Source: GCA-2726245 sp035513655
Lineage (GTDB): Bacteria > Planctomycetota > Planctomycetia > Pirellulales > Pirellulaceae
DNA length: 5,235 nucleotides
Direction of reading: 5' to 3'
Assembly (NCBI GenBank): GCA_035513655.1
Contig: DATKBV010000393.1
Coordinates: forward strand, 1-5,235
Shown here: one piece after another, positions 1 through 5,006 of the stretch
How the letters are laid out: the number at the start of each line of letters is the position of its first letter
How positions within the stretch are numbered: position 1 is the stretch's first letter
The notes under the pieces: generated by a model
Databases searched by the model: none
Told to the model about the DNA's origin: nothing
What the model saw: only the letters and a program-made list of their open reading frames with translations
Made by a program: the position numbers and the translations under genes

Positions 1-62
1 ATGTTCTCAAGTTGACCGACGGAGTATCGAGATTAATTTTACCCGGTGCCAATTTGGAGTGA
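1..62 (+). CDS. Possible C-terminal tail of an upstream gene (partial)
   Basis: One + strand frame is open from the left edge (codons from base 3) to a TGA at 60-62. Its tail reads VLKLTDGVSRLILPGANLE, which looks protein-like (mixed hydrophobic and polar residues). A strong hairpin begins six bases after the stop, as expected of a gene end, and a gene here would converge with the minus-strand gene that stops at 232. Only 19 residues are visible, so the family cannot be recognised. A second + frame is also open over these bases, so this may be chance. Confidence 0.25.
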   Translation, partial: VLKLTDGVSRLILPGANLE

Positions 63-67
63 GTCAA

Positions 68-120
68 GGGAGAAGACCGAGGAAACAGAGATGATTTCTC
101 CGTTTCCTCGGTTGCCTCCT
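68..120. repeat. Long imperfect hairpin, possible terminator or dispersed palindromic repeat
   Basis: The core arms ACCGAGGAAAC (76-86) and GTTTCCTCGGT (102-112) are perfect complements. The pairing continues inward past one mismatch as GAG/CTC (88-90 with 98-100) around the 7-base loop ATGATTT. It also continues outward past a small internal bulge as GGGAG/CTCCT (68-72 with 116-120, one G-U pair). No T-run follows on either strand, so it is not a classical intrinsic terminator. Its place between possibly convergent gene ends fits a bidirectional 3'-end structure or a REP-like dispersed palindrome. Confidence 0.6.
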
Positions 121-182
121 GTTCAAACGATCCTCTAGCCCCTACCAAACAATGTGGAAGTTATTTTCCCGACGGTCCTGAG

Positions 183-218
183 CGGGGGTGGTGTCGGGGG
201 CGGTGTCGGGGTGAGGAG
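183..218. repeat. G-rich 12-bp tandem repeat, about 2.5 copies
   Basis: Units CGGGGGTGGTGT (183-194) and CGGGGGCGGTGT (195-206) differ at one base, and a decayed third unit, CGGGGTGAGGAG, follows (207-218). The + strand carries runs of 5, 2, 5, 2, 4 and 2 Gs, which could fold as a G-quadruplex. It lies 14 bp beyond the stop codon of the minus-strand DUF1593 gene, so the transcript of that gene would read it as C-rich. A role in ending transcription is only inferred. Confidence 0.6.
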
Positions 219-231
219 TATCCCCACAACG

Positions 232-1305
232 TTAAGGTTCCGAACGGCACCAACTCATACGGCGAGAGAAGTCTCGTTGGAAATCCGGCCGCCAGCGGCT
301 GACGGTGGTGCGTGGGTCGAAGTCCGCGGTTGCCGGAAGATCGCGCCACCAGCCGTCCGCTTCGCGCCGAAACTGCCCACCCCAACCGGGCTTTGACGGA
401 TCGTTGGGATCGTTGCCGCCCAAAGGCAAAAAAAAGAACCACGACGGAGTGTCGCCTTCCTTGAGACACGCGTGCGGATTCGGAGCGGTCCAGGTCTTGG
501 TTGGATAAATCGCGCCCAGCGGTCCGGCATTGCGGACGTTGTGTTCAATCCACTCGCGACTGGTGAGCGCTTCGTCGCCGGTCAGATACATTCCACGATA
601 CGTTCCTTCGCGCTTGTCGCGGCCGGTCGGCGCAAGTGCCAAGATGTAAGTCATCTCGGGAAACTCCGTTCGCATCCAGGCGGCGATGCCATCCTGGTCG
701 TTGATGTCGTACACGCGGAAGTTTTGCACAAACTTGCTGAGCCCCGCCGCGCCGCGATCCTGCTTGACCCGCCAGAGCGCCTGGGCCAGATCGGTCTGGC
801 CGCCCCAGATGGAAATATTCAGCGGTCGCGCTGGCGTGCCGGCGTCAATCCGCTCGATAAGCAACCGCGATCCTTCGCTGTCATGGCCTTCGCCAATGCG
901 CGATCGGCCACGGTGAGGGTTGCCCGATTTCACCACCGACAGCAACTGTTCCGCCGTTGGCCATCCCGTCGCGTGTCGTAACAGATTCGTCCGCGATTGG
1001 CCATAGGCGTTGATGGTCTCGCGAATCAGATCGGGCCGTGTAGTGGATTCCTTCAGCTCGCCGCGCGTACCCGACGCACTGGCAATGAATGCCTCGATCT
1101 CGAATTCATTGGAGTACAGCAACAAACGCACCAGCGACTGCTGGTCGTCCGGGTCGCCACCGATGTCGGTGAGCACCGCGAGTCGCGGGAGCTCGGCGGC
1201 AAGTACGCACTGCGTGTCGACCGCCGCCATCGACACCGCGACCATCGACACCACCGCTAACGTGATGAACCACCGCGCGAAAGATCTGTCAATTTGGGTG
1301 TTCAC
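232..1305 (-). CDS. Secreted DUF1593 nucleoside-hydrolase-like protein
   Basis: The 357-residue product has an N-terminal signal peptide: basic start, hydrophobic stretch FITLAVVSMVAVSMAAV, probable cleavage after VLAA near residue 37. The mature part opens with VLTDIGGDPDD (Asp 47, 51, 53 and 54), which resembles the Asp-rich calcium/ribose-binding motif of inosine-uridine nucleoside hydrolases. Further DUF1593 hallmarks are ISIWGGQTDLAQALW (165-178), YDINDQDGIAAWM (199-211), GDTPSWF (284-290), PGWGGQF (306-312) and VSRWRPDFQRDFSRRM (335-350). It probably acts outside the cytoplasm on a glycosidic substrate, but the substrate is unknown. Many relatives carry an extra C-terminal beta-sandwich (Sde182-type) domain, which is absent here. 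I chose the GTG at 1305 because GTGAGG sits 9 bases upstream and the hydrophobic signal then starts properly. An in-frame ATG at 1359 would overlap the upstream gene by 43 bp. It is the second gene of an operon with the DUF1579 gene, 11 bp downstream of it. Confidence 0.9.
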   Translation of the reverse strand: MNTQIDRSFARWFITLAVVSMVAVSMAAVDTQCVLAAELPRLAVLTDIGGDPDDQQSLVRLLLYSNEFEIEAFIASASGTRGELKESTTRPDLIRETINAYGQSRTNLLRHATGWPTAEQLLSVVKSGNPHRGRSRIGEGHDSEGSRLLIERIDAGTPARPLNISIWGGQTDLAQALWRVKQDRGAAGLSKFVQNFRVYDINDQDGIAAWMRTEFPEMTYILALAPTGRDKREGTYRGMYLTGDEALTSREWIEHNVRNAGPLGAIYPTKTWTAPNPHACLKEGDTPSWFFFLPLGGNDPNDPSKPGWGGQFRREADGWWRDLPATADFDPRTTVSRWRPDFQRDFSRRMSWCRSEP

Positions 1306-1316
1306 GATGTTCGGCC

Positions 1317-1874
1317 TCACTTCACGCGACGGACTTGGCCGGTCATGAATGTCACCCACTTGCCGTCGTCGGTCAGCATCGACGAGGTCGCCACGATGTG
1401 GTCTGTGGACTTGAACTCGTAGGCGTCCCGGAACTTCGTCGTCTTTCCCGCCGCCATGAAGTTCGGTCCTTCGGCTTCCAGGGTTAAGATCTTTCCGGAA
1501 TCGTCAACCGATCCTTCGTACCGCCACAGGTGGTTCATCATCGAATCGACCCACGTGCCGACGTACTTCTTCTTCGCCTCGTCATAGCCAATCGTCTGGA
1601 CGGCCGTCATGGTGAAACCTCCCAAGTCGCCGGTCATATCCGAAATCACCCAGAACCCGCCGAGCATCCGCGACGACATGGTGCCCTTGCACTTCATCGG
1701 CTCTTGGCCTGGCCCGGCCATCGCTTCCGACTCCGATTCCCACTGACCGACGAATTGCTTCAGCCACTGATGCTCTTTCACCGGTTCGGGAAACTTAGGA
1801 ACCTCCTGAGCTGGCAACTTCGTCGAAACGACCAAGACAACGCAAGCGACCAGGGTAAACACATAACGTTTCAC
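1317..1874 (-). CDS. Secreted DUF1579 domain protein
   Basis: The 185-residue product starts MKRYVFTLVACVVLVVSTKL, a typical signal peptide with likely cleavage after LPA near residue 22. It is therefore probably exported to the periplasm or surface. The rest matches the DUF1579 pattern: HQWLKQFVGQWESE (35-48, the family's G-x-W start), a run of beta-strand-like segments, MLGGFWVISD (70-79), IGYDEAKKKYVGTWVDSM (95-112) and a terminal TFMTGQVRR strand (175-183). The fold is probably a small calycin-like beta-barrel that could bind a hydrophobic ligand, but no member function is firmly known to me. The GTG start at 1874 has AGGAG seven bases upstream, and no better start lies nearby. It is the first gene of the operon with the DUF1593 gene. 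A weak promoter may lie just upstream (TCAACA 1926-1921, 18-bp spacer, TTATCT 1902-1897, all minus strand), but it leaves a very short leader. Confidence 0.88.
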   Translation of the reverse strand: MKRYVFTLVACVVLVVSTKLPAQEVPKFPEPVKEHQWLKQFVGQWESESEAMAGPGQEPMKCKGTMSSRMLGGFWVISDMTGDLGGFTMTAVQTIGYDEAKKKYVGTWVDSMMNHLWRYEGSVDDSGKILTLEAEGPNFMAAGKTTKFRDAYEFKSTDHIVATSSMLTDDGKWVTFMTGQVRRVK

Positions 1875-2040
1875 GGCAATTCTCCTGTTGCGATTTAGAT
1901 AAAGTTGAGGGCGAACGGTCTGTTGATATGTTCGATATTAAAGTTCCAGGGCCACTTCCAGCAACTGGTCCAGGGCCTTGTTCCACCCTCCGTGAATAAT
2001 CCGGGATCAGCAGTGAATGATGGAGTTAAAAGACGGAAAA

Positions 2041-2070
2041 GCCAGGAAAAGCAGAGCCAGGAAAGGCAGA
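2041..2070. repeat. 15-bp tandem duplication, two copies
   Basis: GCCAGGAAAAGCAGA (2041-2055) is followed directly by GCCAGGAAAGGCAGA (2056-2070), one mismatch in 15. It lies in non-coding DNA. Confidence 0.85.
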
Positions 2071-2174
2071 CACTCAACAGTTTTTCCAGTCGTCTGTTGA
2101 CATCGCTCGCGGCACCCGCCATTAGGGAGGTTACGGAAGCCACAATTGTTGAGAGCCACAATTGTTGAGTGTCT
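2068..2174. repeat. Long-range 12-bp inverted repeat, possible decayed small element
   Basis: AGACACTCAACA (2068-2079) is the exact reverse complement of TGTTGAGTGTCT (2163-2174), with 83 bp between. The left arm also forms a local hairpin through TCAACAG (2074-2080) and CTGTTGA (2094-2100). The layout resembles the ends of a tiny non-autonomous element of 107 bp, but no target-site duplication is clear. The right arm overlaps the 16-bp tandem duplication, so it could equally be a product of local rearrangement. Confidence 0.45.
2138..2169. repeat. 16-bp exact tandem duplication
   Basis: AGCCACAATTGTTGAG occurs at 2138-2153 and again at 2154-2169 with no mismatch. Each copy contains the palindrome CAATTG inside a looser dyad (CAcAATTGTTG), so two dyads stand 16 bp apart. 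That spacing could suit a protein binding site, but no regulator is known. Confidence 0.85.
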
Positions 2175-2200
2175 AATTTCCAGATCCTAATTTCCAGATC
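2173..2200. repeat. 14-bp exact tandem duplication
   Basis: CTAATTTCCAGATC occurs at 2173-2186 and 2187-2200 without mismatch, only three bases after the 16-bp duplication ends. It is in non-coding DNA. Confidence 0.85.
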
Positions 2201-2226
2201 GTTCTGTGATATCGTTTGAGGAATTC

Positions 2227-2293
2227 GTAGGATGGACGCCTCGTCCGTCCAATGTTTCAAAAGGTTTCTGGTCGGACGAGGCGTCCAACCTAC
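2227..2293. repeat. Palindromic intergenic repeat with 21-bp arms
   Basis: The left arm (2227-2247, starting GTAGGATGGACGCC) and right arm (2273-2293, ending GGCGTCCAACCTAC) are complementary at 20 of 21 positions around a 25-base spacer. GC-rich palindromes of this style, bounded by GTAGG/CCTAC, resemble dispersed REP-like repeats of environmental bacteria including planctomycetes; I infer this from form only. It stands about 30 bp upstream of the likely -35 box of the pseudo-receiver gene. Confidence 0.75.
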
Positions 2294-2321
2294 AAATGGT
2301 AATACCTCGTCCTGTTCACAG

Positions 2322-2351
2322 TTGGTTCCAGCACAACGCCGCGGCTATACT
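2322..2351 (+). promoter_or_regulatory. Probable promoter of the pseudo-receiver gene
   Basis: TTGGTT (2322-2327) and TATACT (2346-2351) are separated by 18 bp and resemble sigma-70-type -35 and -10 boxes. Transcription would start near 2358 and give a leader of about 35 bases before the ATG at 2393. This is a consensus match only. Confidence 0.4.
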
Positions 2352-2392
2352 GAAAGCCCCAATATCAACAACAATGCGAGAAACCGTCAATC

Positions 2393-2764
2393 ATGACCAA
2401 ACGCGTCCTCGACGTCGGCAATTGCGTTCCCGATCATGCTGCGATCCGATCGTTGATCGAAAAGAACTTTGATGCCCAGGTCGTTCAGGCACATGGGCCG
2501 GACGATGCACTGGCCACGCTCCGGCAAGGTGGCATCGATTTGGTGTTGGTGAATCGCAAACTCGACCAGGATTACACGGATGGCCTCGACATCATCAAAC
2601 AGATCAAAGCGGACGCCGCGTTTTCTGCGACTCCCTGTATGTTGATCACGAATTACGCGGACCAGCAGGAACTGGCCGTGCAAGCCGGTGCCGAAATGGG
2701 CTTTGGCAAACTGGAGTTCGGCCAGCCCGAGACACGCGAACAGCTGCGTGCGATTCTCGGCTGA
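2393..2764 (+). CDS. Stand-alone degenerate response-regulator receiver (pseudo-receiver)
   Basis: The 123-residue product has the length and strand-helix rhythm of a single receiver domain: RVLDVGN (4-10, strand 1), DLVLVNRKL (49-57, strand 3), PCMLITNYAD (81-90, strand 4) and AEMGFGKLEF (100-109, strand 5). Aligned by eye with CheY-type domains, the acidic pair after strand 1 is Gly9-Asn10 and the phospho-acceptor Asp is Asn54. The switch Thr (Thr86) and the conserved Lys (Lys106) remain. It therefore probably cannot be phosphorylated in the usual way, and may act as a constitutive or ligand-sensing binding module. There is no output domain or signal peptide. The ATG at 2393 has no strong Shine-Dalgarno; another ATG at 2374 is out of frame. 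It converges on the HDOD/GGDEF-like gene, with 18 bp between the stops, so the two are not an operon. The partner is unknown. Confidence 0.85.
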   Translation: MTKRVLDVGNCVPDHAAIRSLIEKNFDAQVVQAHGPDDALATLRQGGIDLVLVNRKLDQDYTDGLDIIKQIKADAAFSATPCMLITNYADQQELAVQAGAEMGFGKLEFGQPETREQLRAILG

Positions 2765-2769
2765 ACAGC

Positions 2770-2795
2770 TTAGTAGATATCGTTAGTAGATATCG
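2770..2795. repeat. 13-bp exact tandem duplication over the HDOD gene stop codon
   Basis: TTAGTAGATATCG occurs at 2770-2782 and 2783-2795. On the minus strand each copy reads C-GAT-ATC-TAC-TAA, so the inner copy holds the last three codons (Asp-Ile-Tyr) and the stop, and the outer copy repeats them after the stop. The two GATATC blocks could pair as a weak 6-bp stem in the gap between convergent genes, but no T-run follows. Confidence 0.85.
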
Positions 2796-4417
2796 ATACT
2801 CTTGACTGAGTCGCCGCCGGATAGTTGGACTCCATGCAGGCACCGCTCGGCGGCACGGATCAATTCCTGGCAGGGAAAATTCTTGGGAGGCATCGCCAAC
2901 GTCGCCACTCCCGCACTCAGCGATATCGAGTACACGTGACTTGTGGCTTGCTCGGCGCTCCACTCACGCGCGCACCGAACCAATTGCCGCGTCAACTCGA
3001 CGGCGGGTTGCCTGTCGCACCCTTCGAAGACCACCGCAAATCGAAAGTCGCCGATCTGCATCAATCGGCCGTCATCAACGACGATGGCGTGCATGATTGA
3101 CTCCAGCCGATCCATGGTTCGATGGACTGTTGTGATATCGCCGAGCGCCGCGAGGCTATCGGAGTGATCCAATTCGAGCAGCGCGAGACTGACGGCGTGA
3201 CGAGCTTGACGACACGCCTTCACGGCAGCTTCGACGCTGGCAAGCAGTGCTGGAGCAGACACTTGCCGCAGTGTCATCGTGGTTCCATAACGCTCCTCAT
3301 CCGCGGATAGATCGATCGTCACGACGGGTGCGTTTTGGCGAACAGACTTATTTCCTGTGTGGCTGTCGCTACGTGATTCGGCAAACTGCCCCATCTCGCC
3401 TCGCAGCGTCTGCGCGTGCTGTAGCAGCTCGCCGAACTCCCAGGCTTCCGCGTTCGCGGCCGATCGCCGCTCCCGAATCAAATCGAAACTTGCTGACTCA
3501 GCCGCGTCGCTTAACTGCGTGTACGCTCTGGAGAGGATCGTCGAATACGCGGTCTGGTTGGGAAGACTCAATGACAAGACCTGGGCTAACTGCGGCACTT
3601 TGAGTTCAAGCGAAGCGACCAGCGCTTCGAGCCGATCGATTGCCACGTCTTGATAGCGTCCTCCGACGTACAGCAACTCGTCCAGCACGCCGACGCGCTC
3701 ACCTGTCAGAAATTCGGCGATCAGATCGGCCATGTGCAGAATTCGCGGAATAACATGCTCGCGTTCTGGAAGTTTCACCAGCGCTTCGAGATCGAAGGGT
3801 TGACCGACATCGCGAACGATCGATTCTGGCAACCCCCAATGCTCGAGCAGACGGGAAGTCAGCGTCGCGTGATCGAACCCGAGTGCTGCCGTCTCCAGGG
3901 CTAAGATGTTACTGCCGTCGTTGTCAATTCGCTTGAGGAAGGCCAGGTAGGTGTCGCCGAGATCTTGAATCAACACCAGCATACCCAAGTCTTGCAACAG
4001 CCCGGCGATAAACGCGTCGTCACCAGGTATCCGCCACAGCGTTTCCGCCAGCTCGCGGGCCGCGACGGCTTTGATCACAGTTCGCATCCAGTATCGCTGC
4101 AGGATGTCTGCTTCTAGCCCCGTAAACAGTTCTTTCGGCAGACTGAATCCGAGAACCAGCAACTTCAGCGGCTTTGTTCCCAGCAGCGTCAATGCCTGGT
4201 TCAGATCCGTGACCTGCCGACTCAAGCCGAACAGCGAACTGTTGACGACTCGGAGTATCTTTGTCGTCAACGCGGGGTCGTTCTCAATGCACTTCTTCAG
4301 CGCATGAGTGTCGATGGCTGGCTGATTGGTCAGCTCGACGACTTGCATCGCGACCGCTGGCAGCGAATACAATCGTCGCGACCGTTTTACAAGTTGATCC
4401 AGAACGCTTGAAGTCAT
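2783..4417 (-). CDS. HDOD domain protein with C-terminal degenerate GGDEF-like domain
   Basis: The 544-residue product is probably cytoplasmic; no signal or membrane segment is seen. Residues about 13-210 form an HDOD domain: ENDPALTTKILRVVNSSLFG (45-64), FIAGLLQDLGMLVL (136-149) and DHATLTSRLLEHWGLP (182-197). The usual GLLHD motif reads GLLQD, so the His of the HD pair is lost, in line with the non-catalytic, protein-interaction role assumed for HDOD domains. A helical linker (about 300-390) leads to a GGDEF-like fold (about 391-544): LALLELDHSD (411-420), RLMQIGDFRFAVVF (451-464, where RYGGDEF is expected), ISLSAGVATL (498-507) and ELIRAAERCL (518-527). The signature is broken, so diguanylate cyclase activity is unlikely, while binding of a nucleotide or partner stays possible. 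I chose the ATG at 4417, just before the HDOD domain. An upstream in-frame GTG at 4519 would add 34 residues translated through a palindromic repeat. Neither start has a clear Shine-Dalgarno. Confidence 0.88.
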   Translation of the reverse strand: MTSSVLDQLVKRSRRLYSLPAVAMQVVELTNQPAIDTHALKKCIENDPALTTKILRVVNSSLFGLSRQVTDLNQALTLLGTKPLKLLVLGFSLPKELFTGLEADILQRYWMRTVIKAVAARELAETLWRIPGDDAFIAGLLQDLGMLVLIQDLGDTYLAFLKRIDNDGSNILALETAALGFDHATLTSRLLEHWGLPESIVRDVGQPFDLEALVKLPEREHVIPRILHMADLIAEFLTGERVGVLDELLYVGGRYQDVAIDRLEALVASLELKVPQLAQVLSLSLPNQTAYSTILSRAYTQLSDAAESASFDLIRERRSAANAEAWEFGELLQHAQTLRGEMGQFAESRSDSHTGNKSVRQNAPVVTIDLSADEERYGTTMTLRQVSAPALLASVEAAVKACRQARHAVSLALLELDHSDSLAALGDITTVHRTMDRLESIMHAIVVDDGRLMQIGDFRFAVVFEGCDRQPAVELTRQLVRCAREWSAEQATSHVYSISLSAGVATLAMPPKNFPCQELIRAAERCLHGVQLSGGDSVKSIDIY

Positions 4418-4712
4418 ATCTGCAGATTCATGGGCGAGGTGCCGTTTTGTCCGAGGGCCTTCCGAGGCCGTTGGGGGTCGGGAGGGCGACACTTCGACGG
4501 CCTCGGAAGGCCGCCGCACTTTGGTCGCCGGATCTCAGATAAAGGGTAGCTCAATGGCTAGCGGAACGACGAGCCTTCGGCAGGACCAATCTCGCCGCCC
4601 CAAACTGGCAGATCCGGCAAAATCCCGAGAAAACTTGTGACCGTATCAGGGATCGATTACTCTCGATAGAGATATTATCGCGGGGGCACCTATTTGACAT
4701 TGGAGAGTGATT
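4418..4712. other. Divergent intergenic region with palindrome and tRNA-like fragment
   Basis: These 295 bases lie between the starts of the HDOD gene (minus) and the small + strand gene, so they should hold promoters for both. I see only weak candidates: TATTAT at 4673-4678 (+) without a matching -35, and a TTGACA at 4694-4699 that is too close to the + start to serve it. A perfect palindrome occupies 4456-4512. The stretch from 4544 begins like a tRNA D-arm (TAGCTCAATGG at 4547-4557) but does not fold as a tRNA. Confidence 0.6.
4456..4512. repeat. Perfect 16-bp-arm palindrome upstream of the HDOD gene
   Basis: GGCCTTCCGAGGCCGT (4456-4471) and ACGGCCTCGGAAGGCC (4497-4512) are exact reverse complements around a 25-base loop. 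The left arm alone contains GGCCT...AGGCC and can self-pair, giving nested symmetry. It sits 38 bp before the likely HDOD start codon, in DNA that would form the 5' leader if transcription begins further upstream. It resembles a REP-like dispersed element. Confidence 0.75.
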
Positions 4713-5006
4713 GTGGTGGACGTTGCGATCAAAAAGGTGTCGGAACGAGATGGCAAGGATCGGTTTGTCCTCGTCAACGCGACAACCCGCGAGGTCGTCA
4801 CGGTGAACGACGTCTCCGAGGCAACGATTCGCCGCTTCTTTCGCGACAAAGGGGCTAGCGACGAGATGCTCGCCGATTGTCTGGCGAAGGCTCGCAAGAA
4901 TTATAGCCAAAGCGCACGCAAGGCCAGCGTTCCCGCGAGCGACGCGCAGGAGACGATGGGCGACGACGATCTGCTCTTCGAGCTAGGACTGAGCGAGGAT
5001 GACTAG
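4713..5006 (+). CDS. Small conserved-looking protein of unknown function
   Basis: I do not recognise this 97-residue protein. It starts with a basic, beta-like segment, MVDVAIKKVSERDGKDRFVL (1-20). A part that looks like a strand followed by a helix comes next, NATTREVVTVNDVSEATIRR (22-41), then a helical stretch to about residue 68 (FFRDKGASDEMLADCLAKAR, 42-61). The tail is very acidic, with GDDDLLFELGLSEDD at 83-97. No signal peptide or membrane segment is seen, so it is probably cytoplasmic. The GTG at 4713 is preferred because GGAG (4702-4705) stands seven bases upstream; the GTG at 4707 overlaps the end of that GGAGAG tract and is too close. The TAG stop lies inside the left end of a MITE-like element. 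The coding pattern and ribosome site make a real gene likely; the function is open. Confidence 0.72.
   Translation: MVDVAIKKVSERDGKDRFVLVNATTREVVTVNDVSEATIRRFFRDKGASDEMLADCLAKARKNYSQSARKASVPASDAQETMGDDDLLFELGLSEDD

Larger units (their letters stand above)
1875..2392. other. Repeat-rich intergenic region between divergent genes
   Basis: These 518 bases separate the starts of the DUF1579 gene (minus) and the pseudo-receiver gene (plus). Open frames across it are short, lack ribosome sites and have no protein character, so I call none. It holds three two-copy tandem duplications (15, 16 and 14 bp), a 12-bp inverted repeat with arms about 83 bp apart, a palindrome with 21-bp arms and a plausible promoter for the + strand gene. 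The octamer CCAGGGCC also occurs twice, at 1946-1953 and 1970-1977. Confidence 0.7.

Noticed and set aside
472..981. Long + strand open frame of 169 codons
   Set aside because: It is antisense to the DUF1593 gene, which has a signal peptide and clear family motifs; the + frame has no ribosome site and an Arg-rich, low-complexity composition typical of a shadow frame.
1530..1898. + strand open frame of 122 codons
   Set aside because: It is antisense to the DUF1579 gene, rich in His, Arg and Leu, without a family motif or ribosome site.
2041..2200. CRISPR-like repeats
   Set aside because: The repeats differ in sequence from each other, occur only twice each and have no spacers between copies.
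1895..2260. Minus-strand open frame of 121 codons across the intergenic region
   Set aside because: It runs through the tandem duplications and part of the palindrome, has no Shine-Dalgarno and no recognisable domain; its hydrophobic stretch is explained by repeat sequence.
2206..2472. + strand open frame of 88 codons overlapping the pseudo-receiver start
   Set aside because: It reads through the palindrome and then out of frame into the pseudo-receiver gene; no ribosome site or protein character.
4544..4620. tRNA-like start (GGGTAGCTCAATGGCTAGCGGAAC) upstream of the small gene
   Set aside because: It resembles a tRNA D-arm, but the D-stem pairs at only three positions, no anticodon stem of five pairs and no GTTCRA T-loop follow, and there is no acceptor-stem complement.
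4694..4699. Perfect TTGACA -35-like hexamer
   Set aside because: It lies only 14 bp before the start codon of the small gene, and no -10 box follows at 16-18 bp; the DNA there is coding.
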